From Tumebacillus algifaecis (lineage in GTDB: Bacteria; Bacillota; Bacilli; Tumebacillales; Tumebacillaceae): a stretch of DNA of 64,000 nt. A program made the position numbers and the translations under genes. Where the stretch lies: the NCBI RefSeq assembly GCF_002243515.1, contig NZ_CP022657.1:2905001-2969000 (forward strand). The letters run 5' to 3'. Positions 34,667 through 44,699 of the stretch are shown piece after piece. Position 1 is the stretch's first letter. Each line of letters opens with the position of its first letter. The notes beneath the pieces are model-generated. The model was not told where the DNA came from. It was given only the letters and a program-made list of their open reading frames with translations, and searched no databases.

Positions 34667-35362
34667 TCAGATTTTGCCGAGCATTAACATCGTCATCTGT
34701 GCTGCTCGCTGCTCCGCTTCTTTCTTGGATCGCCCGACACCTTCTCCCATCGACCTGGTGTCCAGCATCGCCATCGCCACAAATTCGCGATTGTGTGCCG
34801 GGCCTCGCTCTTCAAGAATCTGATACGAGAGTTGCCCAAGCCCTTCGCGCTGCACATACTCTTGCAACGACGTCTTGTAGTCTTGCAAAAGTGGAGTGCC
34901 GACGCTTTGCAGCTCCGGGAACACATACTTGTGCAAGAAATCTTTTACCGCTTGCAAACCTTGGTCGAGATAGTAGGCCCCTACAAACGCTTCAAAGACG
35001 TCGGCGAGCAAGGCTGGACGCTTGCGCCCGCCAGAGATCTCCTCCCCGCGACCAAGCCGAATGTAGCGATCAAATTCCAGCTTCGTGGCAAACCTCACCA
35101 AGGACGGTTCACAGACAATCGCCGCACGCAGCCGCGTCAGTTCCCCCTCTGGAAGCTTGGTGTATTTGAGGAATAGGTATTCGCTGACCAAAAGTTCGAG
35201 TACAGCATCCCCGAGAAATTCCAGTCGCTCATTGTCCTGCCCGCCTTCTGTTCTGTGTTCGTTCCTATAGGAGGCGTGCGTAAAGGACTGCTTGAGCAGT
35301 CTTTTGTTGCTGAATTGAATATCGAGTTGTTGTAGCAATTGTTCAAAGGAGCCACCCGTCAC
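34667..35362 (-). CDS. rnc: Ribonuclease III
   Basis: The double-stranded RNA endonuclease for rRNA maturation. The signature ERLEFLGDAVLELLVSEYLF with catalytic Glu/Asp is near residue 45 and a C-terminal dsRBD (about 165-230) follows. GTG 35362 is chosen (AGGTG six bases upstream); the frame opens 13 codons earlier. It stands between fabF and the accessory insertion, while in Bacillus smc follows it directly. Confidence 0.97.
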   Translation of the reverse strand: MTGGSFEQLLQQLDIQFSNKRLLKQSFTHASYRNEHRTEGGQDNERLEFLGDAVLELLVSEYLFLKYTKLPEGELTRLRAAIVCEPSLVRFATKLEFDRYIRLGRGEEISGGRKRPALLADVFEAFVGAYYLDQGLQAVKDFLHKYVFPELQSVGTPLLQDYKTSLQEYVQREGLGQLSYQILEERGPAHNREFVAMAMLDTRSMGEGVGRSKKEAEQRAAQMTMLMLGKI

Positions 35363-35392
35363 GTTTTTCACCTGCCTGTAGAAAAGGAGATA

Positions 35393-35424
35393 CCCTGGCA
35401 ACTTGGGGTGTCAAATTGCCAGGG
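35393..35424 (-). terminator. Possible terminator after fabF
   Basis: Nine base pairs (35393-35401 with 35416-35424) with a 14-base loop; only a weak T-rich tail on the minus strand. Confidence 0.5.
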
Positions 35425-35433
35425 AGAAAGACA

Positions 35434-36675
35434 TCAGTCTCTATATTTTTTAAAGATGATCGACGCATTATGCCCGCCAAAGCCAAGAGAGTTGGACATG
35501 ACATATTCGACGTCAGCCTTGCGCGCTTCGTTCGGCACATAATCGAGGTCACAGCCTTCGCCAGGCTCTTCGAGGTTGATCGTCGGCGGCAAAATGCTAT
35601 CGGTCAGCGCACGAACGCACGCCACTGCTTCAATCGCTCCAGCCGCACCCAGCAGATGTCCGGTCATCGACTTGGTAGATGACATCGCCAGTTTATAGGC
35701 GTGTTCTCCAAATGTGCTTTTCACCGCTAGCGTTTCGAAGAAGTCATTAAGTTCGGTCGAGGTACCGTGCGCGTTGATATAACCAACAGCGCTCGGTTCG
35801 ATCTCAGCATCGCGAAGCGCTTCTTTCATCGCGCGCGCTGCCCCTTCACCTTCGGGGGCTGGTGCTGTGATATGATGGGCGTCACCGCTCATGCCGTAGC
35901 CGACAACTTCGGCCAGAATCGTTGCTCCGCGCTTTTTCGCGTGCTCCAGCTCTTCGAGCACCAGCACGCCGCTGCCTTCGCCAAGTACAAATCCATCGCG
36001 ATCTTTGTCAAACGGGCGACTCGCTTTTTCCGGCGTGTCATTATATTTGGTTGCCATCGCCTTGGCCGAGTTGAAACCCGCAACGGTCAGCGGCAAGATC
36101 GCCGCTTCTGAACCGCCGGTGATCATCACATCGGCCGCACCGCGCTCGATGATCTTAGACGCATCACCGATGGCATTGGTTCCGGTCGCACATGCGGAGA
36201 TCGGCGAGGAGTTCGGCCCTTTGGCGCCCAGAATAATCGAGACCTGACCCGAGGCCATATCGCCGATCATCATCGGTACAAAGAACGGGGAAACACGACG
36301 CGGCCCTTTTTCGACCAGCGTGGAGTGCTGTTCGCAGAGAGTTTCCAATCCGCCGATCCCAGAACCTATGTAAACACCAATGCGTCCCGCATTTTCCGGT
36401 GTAATCTTTAGATCTGCATGCTGCATCGCCTGTTTAGCCGATGCGACAGCGTATTGGACGAAGCGGTCCATACGACGCGCTTCTTTTTTATCGATAAAGT
36501 CTTCCGGATTGAAATCGACCTGACCGGCAATCGTGGTGGCAAAACCGGTGTTGTCAAAACGGTCGATGGTCCGGATTCCCGATTTTCCTGCGATCAAGTT
36601 ATTCCAGAAAGTATCTACGTCATTCCCAACCGGGGTGATAACTCCCATACCGGTGATCACTACACGTCGTTTCAC
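35434..36675 (-). CDS. fabF: 3-oxoacyl-ACP synthase II (FabF)
   Basis: The elongating condensing enzyme of fatty-acid synthesis. The 413-residue protein has the active-site Cys162 in SACATG, His in NAHGTST, and GHLLGAAGA. The start is GTG at 36675. It follows acpP, with a stem-loop in the 100-base gap. Confidence 0.98.
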   Translation of the reverse strand: MKRRVVITGMGVITPVGNDVDTFWNNLIAGKSGIRTIDRFDNTGFATTIAGQVDFNPEDFIDKKEARRMDRFVQYAVASAKQAMQHADLKITPENAGRIGVYIGSGIGGLETLCEQHSTLVEKGPRRVSPFFVPMMIGDMASGQVSIILGAKGPNSSPISACATGTNAIGDASKIIERGAADVMITGGSEAAILPLTVAGFNSAKAMATKYNDTPEKASRPFDKDRDGFVLGEGSGVLVLEELEHAKKRGATILAEVVGYGMSGDAHHITAPAPEGEGAARAMKEALRDAEIEPSAVGYINAHGTSTELNDFFETLAVKSTFGEHAYKLAMSSTKSMTGHLLGAAGAIEAVACVRALTDSILPPTINLEEPGEGCDLDYVPNEARKADVEYVMSNSLGFGGHNASIIFKKYRD

Positions 36676-36723
36676 GCAGATTCACCTTCTCTTTTTTAGA
36701 GTTAGCCTTTCATAGAGAAAAGA

Positions 36724-36756
36724 GAAGCCCCGTGGCGGAATACGTCGCGGGACTTC
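36724..36756 (-). terminator. Stem-loop between acpP and fabF
   Basis: Nine base pairs (36724-36732 with 36748-36756, one G-T) with TCTTTTC downstream on the minus strand. It may act as an attenuator that keeps acpP transcripts more abundant than fabF. Confidence 0.55.
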
Positions 36757-36777
36757 CCCACTCCAGTAAGTACGTCC

Positions 36778-37014
36778 TTACTTATTCGAAGAGATGTAGC
36801 TGACTACGTCACCTACGGTGTTGATCTTCTCTGCGTCTTCATCAGAGATTTCCATATCGAACTCATCTTCGAGTTCCATCACCAACTCAACAACATCAAG
36901 AGAGTCGGCACCAAGGTCTTCTTTGAAAGAGGCTTCAAGTTTAACTTGATCTTCCTCGACACCCAGTCGGTCTACGATGATGGTTTTTACTTTTGCATAG
37001 ATTTCTTCAGACAT
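36778..37014 (-). CDS. acpP: Acyl carrier protein
   Basis: The 78-residue acidic ACP with the phosphopantetheine Ser38 in GADSLD. ATG 37014 has GAGGAGGTG upstream. It lies between fabG and fabF. Confidence 0.98.
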   Translation of the reverse strand: MSEEIYAKVKTIIVDRLGVEEDQVKLEASFKEDLGADSLDVVELVMELEDEFDMEISDEDAEKINTVGDVVSYISSNK

Positions 37015-37047
37015 ACTGTTCACCTCCTCTCAAAGTATACTACCATG

Positions 37048-37788
37048 TTACATGACCATGCCGCCATCCACATTCATAATTTGACCTGTGATGTACGATG
37101 CTTGATCAGAAGCCAAGAAGCTGACAAGGTTTGCAATATCTTCAGGCTGTCCCATTCTGCCGAGCGGGATCGCCTCAAACAGTTTGCTCTTGATTTCATC
37201 TCCGAGCTTGTCGGTCATCTCCGTTTCGATATAGCCCGGAGCGATCGCATTCACTGTGATGTTGCGCGAAGCAAGCTCTTTCGCGTTCGATTTTGTCAGA
37301 CCGATCACGCCCGCTTTGGCGGACACATAGTTCGCCTGACCGGGATTGCCGATCTGACCGACAACAGAGGTGATGTTGATGATACGGCCAATACGCTGTT
37401 TCATCATCGGGCGCGACGCCGCTTTTGTACAATTGAACACGCCTTTTAGATTCGTGTTGATCACCGCGTCCCACTCATCCTCTTTCATCCGGATGAGCAG
37501 ATTGTCGCGGGTGATCCCGGCGTTGTTGACGAGCACATCGAGGCGGCCAAACGTTTCCATGGTTACCGCCACCATCTTTTCAGCATCGTCATAGGAAGCG
37601 ACATCACCTTGTACAGCGATCGCTTCGCCGCCCAAGCTTTTGATCGCCTCTACCGTTTCTTCAGCGGCGGCTTGGCTTCCTGCATAGTTGACCACAACTT
37701 TTGCGCCTTGCTTCGCTAATTCCAGACAAATCGCACGACCAATCCCGCGCGAACCGCCTGTGACCAGCGCGATTTTCCCGGTTAACAT
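37048..37788 (-). CDS. fabG: 3-oxoacyl-ACP reductase FabG
   Basis: A 246-residue short-chain dehydrogenase: [10 protein letters not shown] for NADPH (about 12-21), NNAG, Ser and YVSAKAG catalytic residues, and the C-terminal MNVDGG. It overlaps fabD by seven bases. Confidence 0.98.
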   Translation of the reverse strand: MLTGKIALVTGGSRGIGRAICLELAKQGAKVVVNYAGSQAAAEETVEAIKSLGGEAIAVQGDVASYDDAEKMVAVTMETFGRLDVLVNNAGITRDNLLIRMKEDEWDAVINTNLKGVFNCTKAASRPMMKQRIGRIINITSVVGQIGNPGQANYVSAKAGVIGLTKSNAKELASRNITVNAIAPGYIETEMTDKLGDEIKSKLFEAIPLGRMGQPEDIANLVSFLASDQASYITGQIMNVDGGMVM

Positions 37789-38735
37789 GTAGCAGTTTCC
37801 CCCTTCAGCGTTGTCACAGTCGCAACGTATGTATCCGGGTTGTTGATCAAAAGACCTGTTGCGGTCTTATCGATGCGCTTGAGCAGACCGGTGAGCACTT
37901 TGCCCGGGCCGATCTCAACGAACGTCTCAACTCCCAGATCGTTTCGCATCGTCAGCACGCTATCTTCCCACAACACCGACGATGATACTTGACGAGTCAG
38001 CGCCTCGCGAATCTGAGTAGCTGTCTGCACCGGACGCGCGGTGACGTTGGCGACGACCGGGATGGACGCATCTTGAATCTCAATGCGCTCCAACACTTCG
38101 GCCAAACGGTCAGCAGCCGGTTGCATCAGCGAGGAGTGGAACGGACCGCTTACGACAAGCGGCGTGACTTTGCCTTTGTTTTCTTTCAACACACGACCTG
38201 CTTCCTCCACCGCTTCCGCCTTACCCGAGATCACCACTTGACCGGGAGAGTTGACGTTGGCAAGCTCGACCGGGCCGTGCGATTTCGACACTTCAAGGCA
38301 GATGGCGGTGATCGTTTCACGATCAGCACCCATCACGGCGCTCATCGCCCCAAGCCCAGCCGGAACCGCTTCATCCATAAATTTACCGCGGGCATGCACG
38401 ACGCGCACCGCATCTTCAAAACGGATCGCACCCGCTGCAACCAGCGCCGAATATTCACCGAGCGAATGCCCCGCCGTAGCTGCTGGCGCAAAACCTTCAC
38501 GCTTCAGCACTTCCAAGAACGCGATGCTCGTCGTCAGGATCGCTGGTTGGGTGTAGTACGTCAAGCGCAGCGTTTCTTCCGGTCCATTCCAGATGATCTC
38601 CGACAAGGAGAAGCCAAGCGCTTCATCGGCGCGCTTGAACACTTCTGCAGCTTCAGGATATTGCTCTGCCATCTCTTTACCCATGCCGACGACTTGTGCA
38701 CCTTGACCGGGGAACAAAAAGGCAAGTTTGCTCAT
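37782..38735 (-). CDS. fabD: Malonyl-CoA:ACP transacylase FabD
   Basis: A 317-residue transferase with FPGQGAQ at 8-14 and active Ser91 in GHSLGEY. Typical length. Between fabH and fabG in the FapR-controlled cluster. Confidence 0.98.
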   Translation of the reverse strand: MSKLAFLFPGQGAQVVGMGKEMAEQYPEAAEVFKRADEALGFSLSEIIWNGPEETLRLTYYTQPAILTTSIAFLEVLKREGFAPAATAGHSLGEYSALVAAGAIRFEDAVRVVHARGKFMDEAVPAGLGAMSAVMGADRETITAICLEVSKSHGPVELANVNSPGQVVISGKAEAVEEAGRVLKENKGKVTPLVVSGPFHSSLMQPAADRLAEVLERIEIQDASIPVVANVTARPVQTATQIREALTRQVSSSVLWEDSVLTMRNDLGVETFVEIGPGKVLTGLLKRIDKTATGLLINNPDTYVATVTTLKGETATC

Positions 38736-38764
38736 CTTGATGTCTTCACTCCTTCAACGATTCT

Positions 38765-39751
38765 CTACCAGCGCAGCACCGTGGCGCCCCACGTCAAACC
38801 AGCACCGAAGCCGACGAGTACCAACGTGTCGCCCTCTTTGATCTTGCCTGCGCGCACCGCTTCATCCAACGCGACCGGAATCGAAGCTGACGACATGTTC
38901 CCATAGCGGTCGAGGTTGACGTAAACCTTCTCCTCCGACAGATCGAGACGTTTGATCGCCGCGTCGATGATGCGCGTATTGGCTTGATGCGGGATCAGGA
39001 AATCGATGTCCGTTTTATCAAGTCCTGCTTTCTTCAAGGCCGCTTCGGAAGCGGCACCTAAAATGCGCACAGCAAACTTAAACACTTCGTTGCCTGCCAT
39101 CGAGATGAAGTGCTTGCGCGCCAGTACCGTCTCTTGCGTCGCCGGATTGCGGGAGCCACCCGCTTCCTGCTTCAATAGATTGCCGCCCGAACCGTCAGCT
39201 CCCAGTTCGAAGGAGAGGAAGCCGCGACCTTCGGTCGTCGGCCCAAGCACCACAGCGCCTGCACCGTCGCCAAACAGTACACAGGTGCTACGGTCTTCAA
39301 AATCCATAATCCGCGACAAAGTTTCGACACCGATGACAAGCACGTGCTTGTGCATCCCCGTCTCGATCATCGGGACCGCGCAGGACAGCCCATACAAAAA
39401 GCCGCTGCATCCTGCTGAAAGATCGAACGCCGCCGCCTTGGTTGCGCCGAGGCGATCCTGCACGAGGCAGGCCGTCGCCGGAAACATCATATCGGGCGTC
39501 ACGGTGGCACAGATGATCATGTCGATCTGTTCAGGGGTGATACCAGCAGCCTCGATCGCCCGTTGCCCGGCCAGCAGAGCCAGATCGGACGATGCGGTCT
39601 GCTCGTCAGCAAAACGTCGTTCCCGAATCCCTGTGCGGGTGCGAATCCATTCATCGTTCGTGTCTACTCGTTTTGCCATGTCATCGTTTGTGACCACTTG
39701 GTCGGGAACTGCTGAACCTGTACCCAGAATGCCAACAGGAATTTTGCTCAT
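38765..39751 (-). CDS. fabH: 3-oxoacyl-ACP synthase III (FabH)
   Basis: The initiating condensing enzyme, which sets branched-chain primer use in Bacillales. The 328-residue product has active Cys115 in AGCSGF, His in PHQANTRI and Asn in the GNMSSAS region. It overlaps plsX by four bases. In B. subtilis fabHA is elsewhere, so its presence inside the plsX-fabD block is a difference. Confidence 0.97.
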   Translation of the reverse strand: MSKIPVGILGTGSAVPDQVVTNDDMAKRVDTNDEWIRTRTGIRERRFADEQTASSDLALLAGQRAIEAAGITPEQIDMIICATVTPDMMFPATACLVQDRLGATKAAAFDLSAGCSGFLYGLSCAVPMIETGMHKHVLVIGVETLSRIMDFEDRSTCVLFGDGAGAVVLGPTTEGRGFLSFELGADGSGGNLLKQEAGGSRNPATQETVLARKHFISMAGNEVFKFAVRILGAASEAALKKAGLDKTDIDFLIPHQANTRIIDAAIKRLDLSEEKVYVNLDRYGNMSSASIPVALDEAVRAGKIKEGDTLVLVGFGAGLTWGATVLRW

Positions 39752-40752
39752 GCTTTCTCTTCCCCTCCTGCCGAAAGATCGGTGCGGATCTTGCCGAGCA
39801 CATCCCCTTTCAGGAATGCTCTCGCTTGGTGAATCGCCATACGGAAGGCGCGGGCATTTGAGGAGCCATGCGCCTTGATCACCGCGCCGTCGATGCCAAG
39901 TAGCGGAGCTCCGCCATATTCGGCGTAATCAAACTTCTTTTTGAAAGCGGAAAGCCCTGATTTTAGGGCCAGTGCCGCCAATTTGGTCAACGCGCTTTTG
40001 TAGAAGATTTTCTTCAACTCGCCGAAAATACCCAGCCCAAAGCCTTCAATTAATTTGAGCATGTTGTTGCCGGTGAATCCGTCTGCAACCAACACGTCGC
40101 ATTTGTCGTTCATCGCCTCGCGGGCTTCGATATTTCCGACAAAATGGAACGGACCTGCTTCGAGCAGCGGGTACGCTTCTTTGCGCAATTTATCGCCTTT
40201 ACCAGGCTCAGCCCCGATGTTGAGCAGGCCGATGCGCGGCTTCTCCTGTTCCAGCACGATCTGCGCATATGCATTAGCCATCAACGCGTACTGGTAGAGG
40301 TGATTGGCTTCTGCATCCATGTTCGCCCCTACATCGAGCGTCAACATGCTGTTTCCGCCCATCGTCGGCCAAATCGAGGCCAGCGCCGGACGCTCGATGC
40401 CTTTGACCCGACCGACGATCAACAAACCTGCCGTCATCAGCGCACCGGTGTTGCCAGCCGAAACCATGCCGTCTGCCAATCCGTCCTTAACCATCCGCGC
40501 GGCAACCACCATCGAAGAATCCTTCTTGCGGCGCACCGCTTTCACCGGCTCGTCTTCCGCTTCGATCTTTTCAGTGGTATGTACAATTTCAATATTGGTA
40601 GGGAGGTTCGCTCCCGCACACTGCTTAATCTGTCCTTCATCGCCGACCAAAATCAGCGTGACATCAGGATAGGCACGCGCCGCATCAAGCGAACCTGCTA
40701 CAATCTCTTGCGGTGCGTTATCGCCGCCCATGGCGTCAATCGCAATTCTCAC
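39748..40752 (-). CDS. plsX: Phosphate acyltransferase PlsX
   Basis: PlsX makes acyl-phosphate from acyl-ACP for phospholipid synthesis. The 334-residue protein starts IAIDAMGGDNAP (GTG start) with SAGNTGALM and the typical C-terminal HGSSNARAF. It follows fapR in the same operon. Confidence 0.98.
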   Translation of the reverse strand: MRIAIDAMGGDNAPQEIVAGSLDAARAYPDVTLILVGDEGQIKQCAGANLPTNIEIVHTTEKIEAEDEPVKAVRRKKDSSMVVAARMVKDGLADGMVSAGNTGALMTAGLLIVGRVKGIERPALASIWPTMGGNSMLTLDVGANMDAEANHLYQYALMANAYAQIVLEQEKPRIGLLNIGAEPGKGDKLRKEAYPLLEAGPFHFVGNIEAREAMNDKCDVLVADGFTGNNMLKLIEGFGLGIFGELKKIFYKSALTKLAALALKSGLSAFKKKFDYAEYGGAPLLGIDGAVIKAHGSSNARAFRMAIHQARAFLKGDVLGKIRTDLSAGGEEKA

Positions 40753-40776
40753 AGGTCTCTCCCCCGTTCCTAGTCC

Positions 40777-41328
40777 TTACATTTTGAAGACGACAAACTG
40801 CCCGTCAAACACGATGTCATCTCGAACTTTTGTCGTCACTTCCACACGCGCACGTTCGCCACGCAGTTCCTTGACCACCGCTTTGCAAACCAAGCGCTCG
40901 CCGAGCTTGACCGGACGCTTGTAACGCACATCTGCCGATCCTGTCAACACCGTTTCGGCGTCGATGATGCCTACAGCCAGCGAATTGGCCTGTGCAAAAA
41001 GATGATGTCCGCGGGCGATCTTGGTCCGGCTGAACACATGCTCCGGTCCGATCTCCATAATCGAGATGGCCAAGGAGTTCAGATCAAGTTCGATCAGTTC
41101 CCCGATCACCTCTGTACTCTCCAAAGATCGCACTTCTGTATAGTTCTGTTCAGCAACCGCTTTGATTCGTTCACGCAGTTCCGGGATGCCAAGAGCAAGT
41201 CGATCGAGGCGAATCGTCTGCACGCTTACCTCAAAGCGGTCGGCTAACTCTTCATCTGTCAAAAAAGGCTCCAAGTCGATCACTGCCGTCAACTCAAGTT
41301 GCCGCTGTCTTTTATTTCGCGTTGCCAT
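40777..41328 (-). CDS. fapR: Fatty-acid/phospholipid repressor FapR
   Basis: A 183-residue repressor that releases DNA on malonyl-CoA binding. N-terminal HTH (RFEVSVQTIRLDRLALGIPELRERI, about 25-50) and a C-terminal hot-dog domain. ATG 41328 is preferred over the earlier in-frame ATG at 41352, which lacks a site. A FapR box overlaps its own promoter, implying autoregulation. Confidence 0.97.
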   Translation of the reverse strand: MATRNKRQRQLELTAVIDLEPFLTDEELADRFEVSVQTIRLDRLALGIPELRERIKAVAEQNYTEVRSLESTEVIGELIELDLNSLAISIMEIGPEHVFSRTKIARGHHLFAQANSLAVGIIDAETVLTGSADVRYKRPVKLGERLVCKAVVKELRGERARVEVTTKVRDDIVFDGQFVVFKM

Positions 41329-41381
41329 GTCTTCTTGAATCCCCCTAGCCATGAGGAGATGTCTGCGATGTTTACTCGCTC

Positions 41382-41400
41382 TTAGTACCTAGTGCTATAA
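41382..41400 (-). promoter_or_regulatory. FapR operator
   Basis: TTAGTACCTAGTGCTATAA matches the known FapR palindrome (TTAGTACCTRGTCTTAA, from memory) and spans the predicted transcription start of fapR. Confidence 0.85.
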
Positions 41401-41402
41401 CA

Positions 41403-41431
41403 AGTATATAAAAAAAGGACGGCTTCCACAA
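41403..41431 (-). promoter_or_regulatory. Promoter for the fapR-plsX-fab operon
   Basis: TTGTGG (41431-41426), 17-base spacer and TATACT (41408-41403) on the minus strand, overlapped downstream by the FapR box. Confidence 0.8.
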
Positions 41432-41460
41432 CTCATTTTTTCGTCCATTTTTCGACAACG

Positions 41461-41491
41461 AAAAAAGCAAGCGCCAAAATGCGGCACTTGC
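41461..41491 (-). terminator. Terminator after rpmF
   Basis: Nine base pairs (41467-41475 with 41483-41491, one G-T pair) and six T on the minus strand. Confidence 0.85.
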
Positions 41492-41505
41492 CTTTATGGG
41501 CGTAA

Positions 41506-41682
41506 TTATTCAGCCTCTACAACGGTGCGGCCTTTGTAGGAGCCGCAGTTTTTGCAGATGCGATGAGCCAGTTTCATTTCGTGACACTGCGGGCAAGCAA
41601 CCATACCCGGGATGGAGATCTTGAAGTGGGTGCGACGCATGCGCTTGCGTGTCTTCGAGGTACGTCTTTGCGGTACTGCCAT
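41506..41682 (-). CDS. rpmF: 50S ribosomal protein L32
   Basis: The 58-residue L32 with the basic N-terminus [20 protein letters not shown] and a zinc ribbon CPQC-12-CKNC. ATG after AAGGAGGTGG. It follows yceD as in most bacteria. Confidence 0.97.
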   Translation of the reverse strand: MAVPQRRTSKTRKRMRRTHFKISIPGMVACPQCHEMKLAHRICKNCGSYKGRTVVEAE

Positions 41683-41717
41683 TTGGATCCACCTCCTTAA
41701 CAGAGAAAAAAGAAAAC

Positions 41718-42245
41718 TTAAGAATCTTTTTCAAAAAATTTAGCTAGATCTGCCAACCGAGGATCGATTCGTTCTGTCTGACAGGAACAGCTCTCCTCAT
41801 TGAGGTTGACGCCGCATTGCGGGCACAATCCAGCGCAATCTTGATTGCAAAGTGGACGATACGGCAGAGCGAGATTGATCGCCTGCTCGAGATAAGGTAC
41901 AAGTTCGATCTGTTCACCGACGACCAAGTTGCGGTCATCATTGTAATCAGTACCTTCCTCTGCGGAAAGCTTGTCCTCCGTCACCTGCATAAAATGCTCA
42001 TCAAATTGTACATGCAGATCCTCGGTAAAATCGTGCAAACAGCGTGAGCAACGATATGTGGCCTCGCTTTGCAGCAAACCCTGCAACAGTCCGACACCCG
42101 ATGCTTCCGTTCCGTTCAGAGAGACACGTACCGGTTCCAGCTTGATCAATTGACGATTTTCTTTGACGAGGTTCGGCAGTTCAATCGATTCTTGCAATGT
42201 AACTCCTTCGGATCGCTCTCGCAATTCACGCCAACTCAGTTTCAA
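41718..42245 (-). CDS. yceD: DUF177 (YceD-like) protein, large-subunit accumulation
   Basis: A 175-residue protein with CSRC and CPQC-type cysteine pairs (about 64-67 and 140-143, plus SCSC) and the DUF177 layout. In plants and bacteria YceD proteins are linked to 23S rRNA accumulation (knowledge). TTG 42245 is preferred because GAGGTG lies six bases before; the open frame is longer upstream. Just upstream of rpmF in the same direction. Confidence 0.9.
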   Translation of the reverse strand: MKLSWRELRERSEGVTLQESIELPNLVKENRQLIKLEPVRVSLNGTEASGVGLLQGLLQSEATYRCSRCLHDFTEDLHVQFDEHFMQVTEDKLSAEEGTDYNDDRNLVVGEQIELVPYLEQAINLALPYRPLCNQDCAGLCPQCGVNLNEESCSCQTERIDPRLADLAKFFEKDS

Positions 42246-42295
42246 CGATATCACCTCGTAAGCAACAGAGTTCATTATATCTAGTGATTGGCAAA

Positions 42296-42324
42296 TTGTC
42301 AATAAAGTTCATGCTTGCTATAAT
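42296..42324 (+). promoter_or_regulatory. Promoter for tmcAL
   Basis: TTGTCA (42296-42301), 17-base spacer, TATAAT (42319-42324) with an extended TGC. Confidence 0.9.
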
Positions 42325-42356
42325 GACCAATATTACGGCAGTTGGGAGGTGTTCCC

Positions 42357-43580
42357 ATGAGAGTTACCGGCGTAGTCGTCGAGTACAACCCGATGCACAA
42401 CGGACATCTTTATCATCTCGAACAAGCAAAGCTCGTTACAGACGCAGATGCGATCGTCGCCGTGATGAGCGGTCACTTTTTACAGCGCGGAGAACCGGCA
42501 CTGGTCAACAAATGGGCACGCACAAAAATGGCACTGCAACAAGGCGTCGATCTGGTGCTGGAACTTCCGGTCGCCTATTCCGCACAAAGCGCCTCACTGT
42601 TCGCACTCGGCTCAGTTGCTGTGCTCGATCGGCTCGGAGTGGTTGACACGGTCTGCTTTGGCAGCGAGAGCGGCGATATTCACTCGCTGCAAGCTCTCAG
42701 TTCTATCTTAGTAGAAGAACCTCCACTTTTCAAAACCTTTTTGCGAGAAGAACTGCAAAAAGGACATTCCTATCCGCGCGCAGCCTCCGATGCACTGGCC
42801 CGTTACGCCTCGCAAGACACGGCCATCCCCTCTGAGTTGGCCCACATGCCAAACAATATGCTCGGTCTGGAATATCTGGCTGCTCTGCGCAAGTTGAACA
42901 GCAGCATCGCGCCTGCTACGATCACGCGCATCGCAGCCGGATACAACCAGGAGACGGTGACACACCCGTCGATCGCTTCGGCGACCGCAATTCGCAAAGC
43001 AACCTTCGAAACGGGCATCGATACGGCTGAAAACTTACTGCCTGTCTGTTCCTTCTCCGTGCTGCAAGAAGAGTTTGCAGCTGGGCGCGGCCCAGTCTCA
43101 TGGGAAAACTATCGCCAAGCGCTCTTCACGCTGCTCCATCGTGCCACTCCGGACGCTCTGGCGGCGTTTGTCGGTGTCGATGAAGGATTGGAACATCGGC
43201 TGTTAGAAGCCGCCTTGCAGACCGAAACGGTGCACGAGTTGATCTTGCACACCAAGACGAAGCGTTACACGTGGACGAAAATCCAGCGCGCGCTCACATC
43301 GATCCTGCTCGGGCTGACACGCCAAGAACAGGCCGCTCTGAACGTCTTACAAGGCCCACCCTATATCCGCGTACTCGGCTTTACCAAACGGGGACAAACA
43401 CTACTAAAAGCTGCATCCTCGCGGGCCAGTGTTCCTATTCTGACCAAATTGCCGAAGGAAAAACCGAACATGCTTGCGCTTGATCTACGGGCCACGCGGC
43501 TGTACGCACAGGGTTATCCCACCCACCAACAAGGAGCCGAACTTTGGGACATCACACGCCCCGTGCTCATTCAAAACTAA
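42357..43580 (+). CDS. tmcAL: tRNA(Met) cytidine acetate ligase TmcAL (YlbM-like)
   Basis: TmcAL makes N4-acetylcytidine at the wobble base of elongator tRNA-Met. The 407-residue protein begins VTGVVVEYNPMHNGHLYHLEQA, the nucleotidyltransferase HxGH signature, with SGHFLQRGEPALVNK and FGSESGD following. ATG 42357 is behind GGGAGGTG. Divergent from yceD and convergent with ylbL. Confidence 0.95.
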   Translation: MRVTGVVVEYNPMHNGHLYHLEQAKLVTDADAIVAVMSGHFLQRGEPALVNKWARTKMALQQGVDLVLELPVAYSAQSASLFALGSVAVLDRLGVVDTVCFGSESGDIHSLQALSSILVEEPPLFKTFLREELQKGHSYPRAASDALARYASQDTAIPSELAHMPNNMLGLEYLAALRKLNSSIAPATITRIAAGYNQETVTHPSIASATAIRKATFETGIDTAENLLPVCSFSVLQEEFAAGRGPVSWENYRQALFTLLHRATPDALAAFVGVDEGLEHRLLEAALQTETVHELILHTKTKRYTWTKIQRALTSILLGLTRQEQAALNVLQGPPYIRVLGFTKRGQTLLKAASSRASVPILTKLPKEKPNMLALDLRATRLYAQGYPTHQQGAELWDITRPVLIQN

Positions 43581-43583
43581 AAC

Positions 43584-43620
43584 AAAACGTCTCCCCGTTC
43601 TTTCGGAGAGACGTTTTTAC
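43584..43620. terminator. Bidirectional terminator between tmcAL and ylbL
   Basis: Ten base pairs (43584-43593 with 43608-43617) flanked by A/T tracts; the ylbL stop is at its right edge. Confidence 0.85.
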
Positions 43621-43625
43621 GTATT

Positions 43626-44699
43626 TTACGACTTAGGCTCGATTCCTTTTAAATAATCGATCGCTTCCTGCAACGTTGCGACCGGCACCACCTTCATCTT
43701 CAACTCAAGTTTTTTCACTTCATCGGCCGCTTCAAAAGCGTTGGTGTCATATTCTGGATCAAGGTCTGCCGGAGCAAAAAAGATTTCCGCTCCTTCATCG
43801 TTGGCTGCGACGATCTTATGACGGATGCCGCCGATCTGACCGACTGCACCTTCCATCGAGATCGTCCCGGTACCAGCAATGCGGTGTCCCTTCGTGATAT
43901 CTTCCGGAATGAGCTGGTTGTAGATCTCAAGTGAGAACATCAGCCCGGCCGATGGACCGCCGATATCTGCCGCATCGATCTTGACCTTGCGCTCAGTTTC
44001 GATGCGCGTCTCATTTTCCAATTGCAAGCCGAGCCCGATGCGCTCGACAGGACCCGTTTTCGTATTGACGGTAAACGAGACCACTTCCAACGTTTCCTTG
44101 CGCTCTTTCCCGTCGCGAGTGAAGCGAACCTCAACTTTGTCGCCAGCCTTTTTGTTCTTCTGGATAAAGTCGGACATCTCTTCTACTTTGTGAAACTCAT
44201 GACCGTCAATCGCGTGCAAGATATCACCGATTTGGAGGGTGCCTTTCGCCTTTGAACCCGTTAGAAACGAGCGTAAAAACACACCTTCATACTTCACTTG
44301 CACCTTTTCGTTCGCAGCGGTCAGCCCTGCCACAATCGCATTGTGCTGGGAGCTCTCCATCATATGGTCGAGCAGGCGAGAATATTCCTCATCGCTCATC
44401 TCGCCACGCACTTCTGTTTCCTTCTTCACTTCTGTGTGCGGCGCAAGGTAGCCATAGCCCAGGTAGTAGATGTTGTTCGCTTTGACCGAAGCCACCGTGG
44501 TCAGCATCAAAGCGCCTTTTTCCATTTTGTCGCCGCCTTCAACTGTGACCATCGGCGCCAGCTCTTCGGCGCTGCCAGGTTGATAGATATAGTACGGCGT
44601 CGGGATGAAAAACGAGATGGCGATCAAAGCTGTGATCACGGCGCCTCGGATGTTACTCTTTCCGAAAAAACGGCTGCTTTCTTTATGCTTCTGTCCCAT
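43626..44699 (-). CDS. ylbL: PDZ- and Lon-domain membrane protease YlbL/SepM-like
   Basis: A 357-residue protein with one N-terminal membrane helix (about 15-38), a PDZ domain (about 120-200) and a C-terminal Lon-type protease domain with the Ser of DIGGPSAGLMFSLE and the Lys of HRIAGTGTISMEGAVGQIGGIRHKI. Typical of the YlbL/SepM family that processes extracellular or regulatory proteins. It overlaps the patatin gene by 17 bases. Confidence 0.93.
   Translation of the reverse strand: MGQKHKESSRFFGKSNIRGAVITALIAISFFIPTPYYIYQPGSAEELAPMVTVEGGDKMEKGALMLTTVASVKANNIYYLGYGYLAPHTEVKKETEVRGEMSDEEYSRLLDHMMESSQHNAIVAGLTAANEKVQVKYEGVFLRSFLTGSKAKGTLQIGDILHAIDGHEFHKVEEMSDFIQKNKKAGDKVEVRFTRDGKERKETLEVVSFTVNTKTGPVERIGLGLQLENETRIETERKVKIDAADIGGPSAGLMFSLEIYNQLIPEDITKGHRIAGTGTISMEGAVGQIGGIRHKIVAANDEGAEIFFAPADLDPEYDTNAFEAADEVKKLELKMKVVPVATLQEAIDYLKGIEPKS

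Noticed and set aside
41510-41734. 74-codon minus-strand frame over rpmF
   Set aside because: The true L32 frame lies in another phase with a perfect zinc ribbon and a strong ribosome site.
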